Shown here: positions 54,788-63,406 of the stretch, piece by piece
Position numbering within the stretch: the first letter of the stretch is position 1
How the letters are laid out: each line of letters starts with the position of its first letter
Assembly: GCF_002902945.1 (NCBI RefSeq)
Contig: NZ_CP026101.1
Location: 930,001 to 994,000 of the forward strand
Origin: Paraburkholderia caribensis
Lineage (GTDB): Bacteria > Pseudomonadota > Gammaproteobacteria > Burkholderiales > Burkholderiaceae
Direction of reading: 5' to 3'
Length of the DNA: 64,000 nt
Notes under the pieces: model-generated
What the model saw: the letters and a program-made list of their open reading frames with translations, nothing else
Databases searched by the model: none
Told to the model about the DNA's origin: nothing
Position numbers and translations under genes: made by a program

Positions 54788-55336
54788 GATGTCTCTCCTT
54801 GGTGAGGGACATTTAGCGAAACGTGTGCCATCTGTCGCAATCCATTGATGGAATTGGAGGTGGCGAATTGGTGCGGCTGTTGGCCGAGTCAAATCGGAGG
54901 TAAACGTTTCAGGTCTGAAACCTGGGCCCGAAAACACGCCGATTTCAAATCGATGCGTTAAGCGCGAGTCATGCGTAGTACGTTGATAAAAAAGTATGGT
55001 GAATGCGCTTCCACCGTTTTAATCGGTCCCCAATGAGCATGCTCATGAACCACAAACCCTTATCGGACAAGGCTAAACGATTTAGTTCGCATATTTGTTT
55101 TCGACGGCTCGCGCGTATAGTAAGCTCTCATCCACAGCATACGATTTTAAAAAGCCCACTACTGGGCCGTTTCAATACACGCGCCGTTTTTCGGGGATCA
55201 GCTGTCCGTACGGAATGGAATGGCCGTTCGGTTTTCGCTGTTTGCGAATCCCGTGCGAATAGGCGTGCCTGAAAAGCTAAATCCAGATCAGCACATGCCG
55301 TCATCCTTAACGTTCGTTGACGAGAGGATCTGAATA
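54788..55336. other. Divergent regulatory region between the amyloid-like operon and its activator
   Basis: 549 bases without a gene and clearly more AT-rich than the neighbours. It has the sigma-54 promoter (54815-54830) and at least three inverted repeats upstream that could bind the activators: GTTTCAG-GT-CTGAAAC (54906-54921), CGATTTCAAATCG (54940-54952) and ATGAGCATGCTCAT (55033-55046). The AT-rich stretches could hold an IHF site, though I cannot assign one. The promoter of the divergent activator is not recognised. Confidence 0.6.
54815..54830 (-). promoter_or_regulatory. Sigma-54 (-24/-12) promoter of the amyloid-like operon
   Basis: The minus strand reads TGGCACACGTTTCGCT, which has GG-N10-GC and matches the consensus TGGCAC-N5-TTGCW with one mismatch in the conserved positions. 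Transcription would start near 54804, just upstream of the AAGGAG ribosome site of the first gene at 54787. Confidence 0.75.
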
Positions 55337-56731
55337 ATGGAATCCGCCACGCGGCAACTGATTTACGTATCAAGAGATCCCAGCGCGGAGTTGAACACGC
55401 GTTTTCATGAGCGCGGGTGGCATGTCGAGGTCGTCGGTTCGGCACGCGATGCCCGCCGCGCCGTGCGCTCGGGGATGGCGGCGGGTGGTCTGCTCGATCT
55501 GTCGAGCTGTTTCCAGCAGCATGAAATCGCGGCGTTCGAATCGTGTCTGACCATGCCGAATGTCGGCTGGGTCGCCACCACGATGGCGGGTCAGTTGCAG
55601 GACGCCGCATTGCGCCGGCTCGTGCGCGACTATTGTTTCGATTACGTTACCGTGCCTTATTCGGGCGACCGGATCGTCGATTCAGTCGGTCATGCATATG
55701 GCATGGTTTCGCTTGGCGAGCCAGCGTCCAATGATGCGTCGCAAGGCGGCACGGAAGGCGAAATGGTCGGGTCGTGCGACGCGATGCTCGCGCTGTTCCG
55801 CTCGATCCGCAAGGTCGCGATGACCGACGCCCCCGTGTTCATTTCCGGCGAATCGGGCACGGGCAAGGAACTCACGGCCGTTGCCATTCACGAGCGCTCG
55901 TCGCGCCGCAACGCGCCGTTTATTCCCATCAATTGCGGCGCAATTCCTCCGCATCTGCTGCAATCCGAATTGTTCGGCTATGAGCGCGGCGCGTTCACGG
56001 GCGCGAACCAGCGCAAGATCGGGCGCGTCGAAGCGGCGAACGGCGGCACGCTGTTCCTCGATGAAATCGGCGACCTGCCGCTCGAAAGCCAGGCGAGCCT
56101 GCTGCGCTTCCTTCAGGAGCGCAAGGTCGAGCGGCTCGGTGGACATGGCTCGATCGAAGTGGACGTGCGGATCATCTCCGCGACGCACGTCGACATGAAC
56201 ACGGCGATGATCGAAGGGCGGTTCCGTTCGGACCTGTATCACCGGCTGTGCGTGCTGCAGATCGACGAGCCGCCGCTACGGGCGCGCGGCAAGGACATCG
56301 AGCTGCTCGCGCGGCATATGCTCGAACGTTTCAGGAAAGATGCGAGCCGCCGGCTGCGTGGCTTTGCGCCCGATGCGATCGCGGCGCTTCACAACTACAG
56401 CTGGCCGGGCAACGTGCGCGAGCTGATCAACCGCGTGCGGCGCGCGATCGTGATGTCGGAAGGGCGGGCCATCACGGCGCGCGATCTCGAACTGGCCGAG
56501 TATGTCGAAATCGTACCGGTGTCGCTTGCGCAGGCGCGCGAGGCCGCCGAGCGCCAGGCGATCGAACTGGCGCTGCTGCGTCATCGCGGCCGTCTGGGCG
56601 ATGCCGCGCAGGAACTCGGTATTTCGCGCGTCACGCTGTACCGCCTGTTGTGCTCGCACGGCATGCGGCATATGGAAAGCGAGCCGCTCGCACCGCACGC
56701 GGAGTTGCCGTCTACCATGCCGCATCTGTGA
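55337..56731 (+). CDS. VpsR-like sigma-54-dependent activator (upstream paralogue)
   Basis: A 464-aa enhancer-binding protein. Residues 1-130 form a VpsR-type receiver-like domain (containing DYCFDYVTVPYSGDRIVDSV and GHAYGMVSL, shared with the other paralogue). The AAA+ domain has GESGTGKE, GAFTGA and GGTLFLDEIGDLP, and the C-terminus a Fis-type helix-turn-helix (AAQELGISRVTLYRLLCSHG). It is divergent from the amyloid-like operon whose sigma-54 promoter lies in between, so direct activation is the obvious model. The family is linked to biofilm matrix control through c-di-GMP. A GAGAGGA ribosome site lies before the ATG. Ends at a strong terminator. Confidence 0.93.
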   Translation: MESATRQLIYVSRDPSAELNTRFHERGWHVEVVGSARDARRAVRSGMAAGGLLDLSSCFQQHEIAAFESCLTMPNVGWVATTMAGQLQDAALRRLVRDYCFDYVTVPYSGDRIVDSVGHAYGMVSLGEPASNDASQGGTEGEMVGSCDAMLALFRSIRKVAMTDAPVFISGESGTGKELTAVAIHERSSRRNAPFIPINCGAIPPHLLQSELFGYERGAFTGANQRKIGRVEAANGGTLFLDEIGDLPLESQASLLRFLQERKVERLGGHGSIEVDVRIISATHVDMNTAMIEGRFRSDLYHRLCVLQIDEPPLRARGKDIELLARHMLERFRKDASRRLRGFAPDAIAALHNYSWPGNVRELINRVRRAIVMSEGRAITARDLELAEYVEIVPVSLAQAREAAERQAIELALLRHRGRLGDAAQELGISRVTLYRLLCSHGMRHMESEPLAPHAELPSTMPHL

Positions 56732-56767
56732 GCGCTTGCCGCGCGGCCACCTGATTGGCGTAAGGAC

Positions 56768-56796
56768 AAAAGCCCGGTCGATTGACCGGGCTTTTT
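56768..56796 (+). terminator. Rho-independent terminator of the upstream activator gene
   Basis: AAAAGCCCGGTC (56768-56779), loop GATT, and GACCGGGCTTTT (56784-56795) form a 12-bp stem with a T-run. Confidence 0.9.
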
Positions 56797-56923
56797 GTTT
56801 GCGAAGCGTCCGTTCCCAAACGCCGCGATCTGCGGTGCATGAAGCGTTCAGACTCGCGATGGTTGCCTATGCGACGGTTCTGCCGGCGCGCCCGACGCGT
56901 TCACGTGCGTTCGCCCGGCTTGC

Positions 56924-56929
56924 TAGAAT
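56924..56929 (+). promoter_or_regulatory. Candidate extended -10 promoter of thyA
   Basis: TGC immediately before TAGAAT gives an extended -10 box; a TTCACG at 56900-56905 could be a weak -35 at 18 bases. Transcription would start near 56936, about 50 bases before thyA. Confidence 0.5.
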
Positions 56930-56984
56930 CGGGGTTTTCCCAGAAACGGTCCGGCGCGCCCAGCGTTCTGCCGAAGGAACCCGC

Positions 56985-57956
56985 ATGAAACAGTACCTCG
57001 ACCTCGTCCGCACGATCCTCGATACCGGCAGCTGGCAGGAAAACCGCACCGGCATCCGCACGATCAGCATGCCGGGGGCGATGTTGCGCTTCGATCTGCA
57101 GCAGGGCTTCCCCGCCGTGACGACGAAAAAGCTCGCGTTCAAATCGGCAATCGGCGAACTGATCGGCTTTCTGCGCGCGTCGCGCAGTGCCGCCGATTTC
57201 CGCGCGCTCGGCTGCAAGGTCTGGGACGGAAACGCAAACGAAAACGCTCAGTGGCTCGCCAATCCTTACCGGCAAGGCCCGGACGACCTCGGCGACGTGT
57301 ACGGCGTGCAGTGGCGCAAGTGGCCCGCCTACAAGGTGCTCGACGCGACGGCGAGCGCGCAGCTCGAAGATGCGGCATCGCGCGGCTACGCGCCCGTCAC
57401 CACGTTCGAGGAAGACGGCGTGCAGAAGGTGCTGTTGTACAAGGCGATCGACCAGATTCGCCAGTGTCTCGACACGATCATGAAGAATCCGTCCGACCGC
57501 CGGATTTTGTTTCATGCGTGGAATCCCGCCGTGCTCGAAGAAATCGCGCTGCCGGCTTGCCATCTGCTGTATCAGTTCCTGCCGAACGTCGCGAAGCGCG
57601 AGATTTCGCTGTGCCTCTATATCCGCAGCAACGATGTCGGCCTCGGCACGCCGTTCAACCTGACGGAAGGGGCGGCGCTGCTGCACCTCGTCGGCCGCCT
57701 GACGGGTTATACGCCGCGCTGGTTCACGTACTTCATCGGCGACGCGCACATCTACGAGAATCAGCTCGACATGTTGCAGCAGCAACTGATGCGCGATCCG
57801 TACGAAAGCCCGCAGCTCTCGATTTCGGAGCGCGTGCCCGAGTATGCGAAGACGGGCGTCTACGAGCCCGAGTGGCTGGAGAAGATCGAGCCGTCCGATT
57901 TCTCGCTGATCGGCTATCGCCATCACGAACCGCTGACGGCGCCGATGGCGATCTGA
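56985..57956 (+). CDS. thyA: Thymidylate synthase
   Basis: Converts dUMP to dTMP with methylene-tetrahydrofolate, making dihydrofolate that FolA recycles. The 323-aa protein is longer than the 264-aa E. coli enzyme, with an insert around residues 80-150 as in other Burkholderia. The catalytic Cys is in ALPACHLLYQF, with RSNDVGLGTPFNL and the dUMP-binding GDAHIYENQLDML after it. The ATG at 56985 is preceded by GAAGGAA; the frame is open far upstream through the activator gene, which is not real coding. Followed by a strong hairpin. Confidence 0.96.
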   Translation: MKQYLDLVRTILDTGSWQENRTGIRTISMPGAMLRFDLQQGFPAVTTKKLAFKSAIGELIGFLRASRSAADFRALGCKVWDGNANENAQWLANPYRQGPDDLGDVYGVQWRKWPAYKVLDATASAQLEDAASRGYAPVTTFEEDGVQKVLLYKAIDQIRQCLDTIMKNPSDRRILFHAWNPAVLEEIALPACHLLYQFLPNVAKREISLCLYIRSNDVGLGTPFNLTEGAALLHLVGRLTGYTPRWFTYFIGDAHIYENQLDMLQQQLMRDPYESPQLSISERVPEYAKTGVYEPEWLEKIEPSDFSLIGYRHHEPLTAPMAI

Positions 57957-57987
57957 TCCGTACACGGTTCTTCTTCGACTTGAACGG

Positions 57988-58020
57988 GAAACGCCCGCCG
58001 CGATTCGCGGCGGGCGTTTC
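57988..58020. terminator. Hairpin between convergent thyA and the FecR-domain gene
   Basis: A 15-bp stem from GAAACGCCCGCCGCG (57988-58002) and CGCGGCGGGCGTTTC (58006-58020) with loop ATT. The T-run is short, but the stem is very strong, and it sits where both genes end. Confidence 0.8.
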
Positions 58021-58043
58021 TGTTTGCGGCGTGACGCCGCTTC

Positions 58044-60773
58044 TTACCCGCGATGATGCTCGTCGTGTCCGCCCCCCGTCGTGCGCTGGTCCTGATGCGG
58101 CTGAGGTTGGGGTTGCGGATGTGGCTGCTGCACCTGTTGCGGCGGACGGGCCTCCTGGCGCGGTTGCGGCTGAGGCTGCGGTTGCGGATGAAACTCCGGG
58201 CGCGGCTGAGGTTGCGGCGGCGGACGCACTTCCTGGCGAGCCTGCTGCTGCGGTTGCTGCGGCTGCGGATGAAACTCGGGACGCGGCTGAGGTTGCGGCT
58301 GCGGCCGGATTTCCTGGCGAGCCTGCTGTTGCGGTTGCTGCGGCTGCGGACGAGCCTCCGGACGTGGCTGAGGCTGGGCCTGGGCCTGCGGACGGAATTC
58401 CTGACGCGCCTGCTGTTGCGGTTGCGATCGCATATCGGCTCGCGGCGGCTGTTGGATTTGGGGTTGCGGATGCATCTCCGGACGTGCTTGGGCCTGAGCC
58501 TGCTGCACCGGTGCGGGCTGCCCACGCTGATCCTGGCCATGCGGCGGCTGTCCTTGTACAACGGCGCCGCCGAACCCATTCCCCGGTCTTTGCGCTGGCT
58601 CGCGCTGCTGCGCGACCTGACCCGGCTGTGACATAGGCGGACGCTGTCCAGGCGTCTGTGCCGCGCCTGGCTGCTGCGGATTGCCGTGTTGCTGCGCCAT
58701 TGGCGCGTGGTGCTGTGTCCACATGGGTTCACGCTGCTGACCCGCCACGGTATCGGGCCGTTGCGCGTTTCCGGGCTGACCCGGCTGTTGAGGCATGCCG
58801 TTCATCGGGCGGCCGCCCGCAAATTGCGGCGGACGCGGTACGCCGTTCCCCGGCTGCCCCGCTACGCTGTGCGGCTGGCCATTGCCCTGCGGCGCCTCGC
58901 CGCCACCCGCCCGCTGGCCATTCGGCGCGCCCGCCATTTGTCCTGGTGCGAAGCCGTGTCCCGGCATGCGTTGCTGCTCACCCTGCGGCGCACGGCCGCC
59001 GGGTCGCTGAGCGCCCGGGCCGCCCGCAGCACCTGCCACGGGCGCACCTGGCATGGCACCGGGCATCTGCCCTGGCGCATGCGAGCGCACGACCCGAACG
59101 TTCGCGACCGGACCATTCCCGCCGAGCGTCTGCGCACCGAAGCGTGCCGGCACCGACGTATGAACGATCGGCTCGCCCGCGCCCGGCACGCGTCCGTGGC
59201 CGCCTTGCGCGAAGCTCTGCGCCAGCCGGTCATGAAACGCAGCGGGGACGCCCGGATTGCGCGTACCGACGACAGGCCGCGCCATCACGTTCGCCGGCGG
59301 ACGATACGCGGCGTTGCGCGTGCCGGGCCCGAAGCTCTGCCTGACGGGCGCGATGCCCGGCGCGCCCGCATTGAAGCGGGCGTTGCGCCATTGCGCGGGA
59401 TCGGCGCGATGTGCGAAGCGGTTGGTCGGCTGTCCGTGGACGAACGCCGTCGCTGGCATCGCCGTCACGGCGCCTGGCGCGCGATAGTTGATGTACGTGT
59501 TGTGGATGTTGTTATGGATATCCACGCGGTTGTTGACGATGACCGTGTTGTTCACGCGCTCGTAATAGCGCGGGCTCCAGTCATGGTCGCGGCCCCAGTG
59601 CGGATGCCACGGCTCGCCGGGCCCGAGCGCGAACCACGCCAGACCTGCCGCCGCCGCACCGCCGACAGCGAGATTCACGCCCCAGTCGCTGCCGCCGCCA
59701 TCGCCATCGCCGACAAAGGCGACGAGGGCAGGCGCATAGACGGGCGGCTCGCTGACGGCGGCCTGTCCCGGCACCCAGGCCCATGAATCGTCGACATAAG
59801 CCCAGCGGCCATAGTGATACGGCGCGAAACCCCACGGCGCGTCGTCGACCCATGTCCAGCCCCATGGCGCCTGCCAGGCCCAATGGCCGTCGCGATACGG
59901 CGCCCAGCCGGCCGGCTCCTGATTCGGCACCCACACCTGGCCGTACTGCGGCGTGCTGCGCCATGTGCCGTTCGCGTCGAGATCCTGATAGCCGGGCATC
60001 TCGCGCGACACATAGCGCGCCGACACCGAGCGCTCCTCGGCGGCATCGCGGCTTGCTGCCCACTGATCGAACGGATCGGCGCCAGGCGCGCCGCCGGCGG
60101 CTACCTGTTGCAGGCTGGTACCCGTGAACGTGACCTGCTGCCCGGCGCCGACGGGCATCTGACCGTTGTCGCCATAGACGGTCGCGCTGCCGCTGCGTAC
60201 GGTAACAGTGGTGCTGCTGCCATCGGGCGCGACGTCGACGCGGTAGTCGCCGGGGCTGTTCACACCCAGCGCGAGGTTTGGCGTGTCGATCTCATAGGAC
60301 GAGCCCGGCGCGATCGCGCGCACGCGTGTCGACAGCGTGCCTTGCGCGACTTTCAGCTGTGCGCTGTTGTCGTCGAGGTTGAGGATATCGAGGCTGGTTT
60401 GCCCGCCCATGCGCACGGCTGTCGATCCGATGTGCAGTTCCGAGCGGGCATTCCTGTCGTTCCACAACTGGTCGCCTGTCGTGAGCGGGCGGTTGACCTG
60501 CGCGTACGACCAGTCGGACGCGCCTGCCGGTTCGGTCGTGACCGTGCCCGCCATGTAGTTCAGGCGCGCGATGCGTCCGGGCGGATCGCTGTCGGGCGCG
60601 GTTTGCGCATAGTTGCCGGGCGGCGGCGCGTCCTGTGCCGCGGCGCTCTGCAGCGCAAGCGCCGTCAAGGCGCCCGCGACGGCGAGCGCCACGAGCGAAG
60701 CCCGACGCGCATCGCGTCGAAGGCCAGGGTTAGCGTGTCTGGATGTCGTACCGGGTGTGGCGAGTGATTTCAT
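58044..60773 (-). CDS. FecR-domain / DUF6600 protein with a long Pro-Gln-rich tail
   Basis: A 909-aa exported protein: signal peptide to about residue 47, a FecR-like beta domain (about 70-225; RLNYMAGTVTTEPAGASDW, RMGGQTSLDILNLDDNSAQL), and a Trp/Tyr-rich DUF6600 region (about 255-335; GHWAWQAPWGWTWVDDAPWG). A hydrophobic segment follows (VAFVGDGDGGGSDWGVNLAV). The last 350 residues are Pro, Gln, Gly and Arg-rich, ending in repeats such as QPRPEFHPQPQQPQQQARQE. The function is unknown; it may bind the cell wall or span the periplasm. Convergent with thyA. Plus-strand frames opposite the tail are shadows. Confidence 0.85.
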   Translation of the reverse strand: MKSLATPGTTSRHANPGLRRDARRASLVALAVAGALTALALQSAAAQDAPPPGNYAQTAPDSDPPGRIARLNYMAGTVTTEPAGASDWSYAQVNRPLTTGDQLWNDRNARSELHIGSTAVRMGGQTSLDILNLDDNSAQLKVAQGTLSTRVRAIAPGSSYEIDTPNLALGVNSPGDYRVDVAPDGSSTTVTVRSGSATVYGDNGQMPVGAGQQVTFTGTSLQQVAAGGAPGADPFDQWAASRDAAEERSVSARYVSREMPGYQDLDANGTWRSTPQYGQVWVPNQEPAGWAPYRDGHWAWQAPWGWTWVDDAPWGFAPYHYGRWAYVDDSWAWVPGQAAVSEPPVYAPALVAFVGDGDGGGSDWGVNLAVGGAAAAGLAWFALGPGEPWHPHWGRDHDWSPRYYERVNNTVIVNNRVDIHNNIHNTYINYRAPGAVTAMPATAFVHGQPTNRFAHRADPAQWRNARFNAGAPGIAPVRQSFGPGTRNAAYRPPANVMARPVVGTRNPGVPAAFHDRLAQSFAQGGHGRVPGAGEPIVHTSVPARFGAQTLGGNGPVANVRVVRSHAPGQMPGAMPGAPVAGAAGGPGAQRPGGRAPQGEQQRMPGHGFAPGQMAGAPNGQRAGGGEAPQGNGQPHSVAGQPGNGVPRPPQFAGGRPMNGMPQQPGQPGNAQRPDTVAGQQREPMWTQHHAPMAQQHGNPQQPGAAQTPGQRPPMSQPGQVAQQREPAQRPGNGFGGAVVQGQPPHGQDQRGQPAPVQQAQAQARPEMHPQPQIQQPPRADMRSQPQQQARQEFRPQAQAQPQPRPEARPQPQQPQQQARQEIRPQPQPQPRPEFHPQPQQPQQQARQEVRPPPQPQPRPEFHPQPQPQPQPRQEARPPQQVQQPHPQPQPQPHQDQRTTGGGHDEHHRG

Positions 60774-60926
60774 GGTTGTCGCTCCATCGGGCGCCGCGTC
60801 GGGCGGCGCCGTGTGAAGTCACTGTACCTTTGGCCCCTGTTTCAAGGCGCTGTCATTTGTAAGCCATCCAGACGGCGCTGTAACAAAAGTTGTCGCGTGG
60901 CTCGCTTTGGTCGGACGAATCGATCG

Positions 60927-61640
60927 TCAATGGCCGAGGAACGCGTCGAACTGACGATGTCCGATGGGCGTCACGCGCAGGATTCGTGGCCGCTCGGTGC
61001 GTTCGACCCAGCCCTGCGACGACCACGAATCGAGCAGCGCGGCGCCAAGCGCGCCGCCGAGATGCGGGCGCCGCTCGCTCCAGTCCGGGCAGGTGCAGGC
61101 GAAGCGCCGGCGGCGCCCGCGCTGCTGCGACACGTCGATGCCCCATTGCGCGAGCAGCGCCGTGCCGTCGGAGGTCGCTTCGAGCGCGTCGCCGTGGACG
61201 GCCAGCAGACCGCCGCCGATGAGCCGCTCGTAGACCCGCACGGCCACTTCGCCCGCCATGTGGTCGTAGCAGGTGCGCGCGTAGCGCATGTCGACGGGAA
61301 CGGTGCGCGCCGGACGCGGCACGGTGCGTTGCGGGGCCGTGGCTTGCGCGACATTGGCGAGCGCCTCGATGGTCGACGCGATTTCCGCCGACGCGATGCG
61401 GAAATAGCGATGCCGGCCGCGCACTTCGAGCGCGAGCAGCCCGCCATCCGTCAGCCGCGCGAGATGCGCGCTCGCCGCCGACGGCGACAGCCCCGCAATC
61501 AGCGTCAGTTCGCCCGCGGGACGCGCGGTGCCGTCCATCAACGCCCACAGCATCGCGGCGCGGCCGGGATCGGCGAGCAGCGCGCCGATGCGGCTCAAAC
61601 CGGGAAAGTGATTCGGTTCGGAGGGAAACGCAGCGGCCAT
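60927..61640 (-). CDS. ArsR-family helix-turn-helix regulator
   Basis: A 237-aa regulator with an ArsR-type winged helix at about residues 15-90 (LSRIGALLADPGRAAMLWAL and AGLSPSAASAHLARLTDGGL) and a longer C-terminal half (MRYARTCYDHMAGEVAVRVY) seen in a subset of this family. The half includes RRRRFACTCPDWSERRPHLG with two close Cys residues. The inducer is unknown. The palindrome GAATGCGCATTC lies 49 bases upstream, a likely operator for autoregulation. It is divergent from the small lipoprotein gene. Confidence 0.85.
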   Translation of the reverse strand: MAAAFPSEPNHFPGLSRIGALLADPGRAAMLWALMDGTARPAGELTLIAGLSPSAASAHLARLTDGGLLALEVRGRHRYFRIASAEIASTIEALANVAQATAPQRTVPRPARTVPVDMRYARTCYDHMAGEVAVRVYERLIGGGLLAVHGDALEATSDGTALLAQWGIDVSQQRGRRRRFACTCPDWSERRPHLGGALGAALLDSWSSQGWVERTERPRILRVTPIGHRQFDAFLGH

Positions 61641-61688
61641 CGGGGTCTCCTGTTTCTGGTTGCGCTAGTCACGGCTCCACTCTAGGCG

Positions 61689-61700
61689 GAATGCGCATTC
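61689..61700. promoter_or_regulatory. Palindromic candidate operator
   Basis: GAATGCGCATTC is a perfect 12-base palindrome upstream of the ArsR-type gene. A related half-site (GATGCATTC) appears about 28 bases away toward the other gene. The regulator may bind both. Confidence 0.35.
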
Positions 61701-61828
61701 GATGTTTCAGGCTGTCGTGAAGCGTCGGATGCATTCTCGCGTGCGTCGCCCGGCAAGACAATCTGCGGCGGTCAAAGGCGCCAGGCTAGAATCGAAAGGC
61801 TTTCTTCCGTGTAGCGAATAACGCAGTC

Positions 61829-61969
61829 ATGAAAATCCTGTTTGCCGTGGTCATCGCCGTCGTCCTGTGCAGCGCTTGCGCGCAGGGCGGCTCGGGCTCG
61901 TCGTCGGCGGGGTCGGGCAGCATCACGATGTACGGCACGATCGACGAAGGCGTCACATTCCGCAAGTGA
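61829..61969 (+). CDS. Very small lipoprotein
   Basis: A 46-aa product with an N-terminal hydrophobic stretch (MKILFAVVIAVVLCSACAQG). The lipobox-like CSAC suggests lipid attachment at Cys17. After a Ser/Gly linker it ends SITMYGTIDEGVTFRK. Similar small lipoproteins with an MYG-x-IDEG ending occur in Burkholderia, as far as I recall; function unknown. A TAGAAT (61787-61792) 37 bases upstream may be its -10. The length is below common gene-calling limits. Confidence 0.7.
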   Translation: MKILFAVVIAVVLCSACAQGGSGSSSAGSGSITMYGTIDEGVTFRK

Positions 61970-62117
61970 GCCGCGCGCGGCATCTGGCCGCTACCCCGCG
62001 AACCGCGAGCCGCCAACCGAACGTGCGTGGCTGGCAGAAATTGATGCATCATTGGCCTTTCTGCCAGAGCAATCGATGTGACGATGCCGGCATCGTCACC
62101 CAGCCTCGAGGCCACCG

Positions 62118-63374
62118 ATGCCGCCACCCATTCCCACCGCTTCCGCCGTCCGCGCTGATGTACCCGGTCATGCCGACCCGCACGGCCGGCGCGCTGCGCG
62201 CGTGCTCGCCGTCTGCCAGGCGCTCTACACGTCGTCGGTTTCGATCGATCTGACGCTCACGGGTCTCGTCGGCTACACGCTCGCCGCCGACAAGTCCCTG
62301 GCCACGCTGCCGTTTTCGCTGATCACCGTTGCCGCCGCGCTGACGACGGTTTTCGCGTCGTTCCTGATGGCGCGTATCGGCCGTCGCGCGGGCTTTCTGC
62401 TCGGTGCGGGCATCGGTGCGGCGGGCGGCGCGATCTCCGTGTATGCGATTTTTCAGCAGAGCTTCTGGGCGTTTTGTGCGGGGACGGCGACCGTCGGCGT
62501 GTTTCAGGCGTTTGCGCAGTACTACCGGCTCGCCGCCGCCGACGCCGTTCCCGCCGACGCCAAGAGCCGCGCGATCTCGACGGTGCTCACGGGCGGCGTC
62601 GTTGCAGCCGTGCTCGGACCGGCGCTGGCGGCGTGGAGCAAGGACTGGCTCGCGCCCGTCGCGTTCGCGGGCTCGTATGCGCTGGTGACGGGACTCGGCG
62701 TGCTGTCGATGGCGCTGCTGGCGAGCCTCTACCGCGACGCCGCGCCGCACATGGATGCCGCCGCGCACCGCGAACCTGCGCGGCCCTGGCGTGCGATCGT
62801 CCGGCAGCCGATCTTCGTGGCCGCGCTCGCGAACAACGCGCTCGGTTACGCCGTGATGATGTTCGTGATGACGGCCACGCCGATCGCCGCCGTCGCGTGC
62901 GGGCACTCGATCGGCGATGGCGCGCAGATCATTCAATGGCATCTGGTCGGCATGTTCGCGCCGTCGTTTTTCTCGGCGCGGCTGATCGCGCGCTTCGGCG
63001 TGCTGCGCGTGATCGGCGCGGGCATCGTGCTGTCGGCGCTGTGCGGCGTGCTCGCGCTGCGCTCGACCGACCTGCCGCATTTCTATGCGGCGCTCGCGTG
63101 CCTGGGCGTCGGCTGGAACCTGATGTTCGTCGGCGGCACGACGCTGCTCGCGCAATCGTATCGGCCGTCCGAGCGCGCGAAGACGCAGGCGACGAGCGAA
63201 TTCACCACCTTCGCGTTCTCCGCGCTCGGCTCGCTATGCGCGGGACAGATGCTCGCGCATCTCGGTTGGGCCGCCATCAACGTGGCGATTTTTCCGTTCC
63301 TCGCGCTCGCCGCGCTGGCGACGATCACCTTTGCATGGTCGCGCAGACAGGTGGTTGCGGCGTCCGGTATGTGA
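62118..63374 (+). CDS. Major facilitator superfamily transporter
   Basis: A 418-aa membrane protein with about 12 hydrophobic segments in two halves joined by a cytoplasmic loop (LYRDAAPHMDAAAHREPARP). The N-terminal hydrophilic extension is about 20 residues. The MFS loop motif appears as ARIGRRAGFLLGAGIG, with an equivalent SARLIARFGVLRVIG in the second half. Substrate unknown; its coupling to a GlxA-type regulator suggests a small amine or amide, but that is a guess. The stop overlaps no known gene; the next ATG is 33 bases on. Confidence 0.85.
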   Translation: MPPPIPTASAVRADVPGHADPHGRRAARVLAVCQALYTSSVSIDLTLTGLVGYTLAADKSLATLPFSLITVAAALTTVFASFLMARIGRRAGFLLGAGIGAAGGAISVYAIFQQSFWAFCAGTATVGVFQAFAQYYRLAAADAVPADAKSRAISTVLTGGVVAAVLGPALAAWSKDWLAPVAFAGSYALVTGLGVLSMALLASLYRDAAPHMDAAAHREPARPWRAIVRQPIFVAALANNALGYAVMMFVMTATPIAAVACGHSIGDGAQIIQWHLVGMFAPSFFSARLIARFGVLRVIGAGIVLSALCGVLALRSTDLPHFYAALACLGVGWNLMFVGGTTLLAQSYRPSERAKTQATSEFTTFAFSALGSLCAGQMLAHLGWAAINVAIFPFLALAALATITFAWSRRQVVAASGM

Positions 63375-63406
63375 AAGGTCGAACCCTGCCGCTCAAGGAT
63401 CTATTG

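Noticed and set aside
58053..58631. Leu/Arg-rich plus-strand frames opposite the Pro/Gln tail
   Set aside because: They are the complement of the Pro/Gln codon repeats (CCG/CAG), giving artificial LRLRLR sequences.
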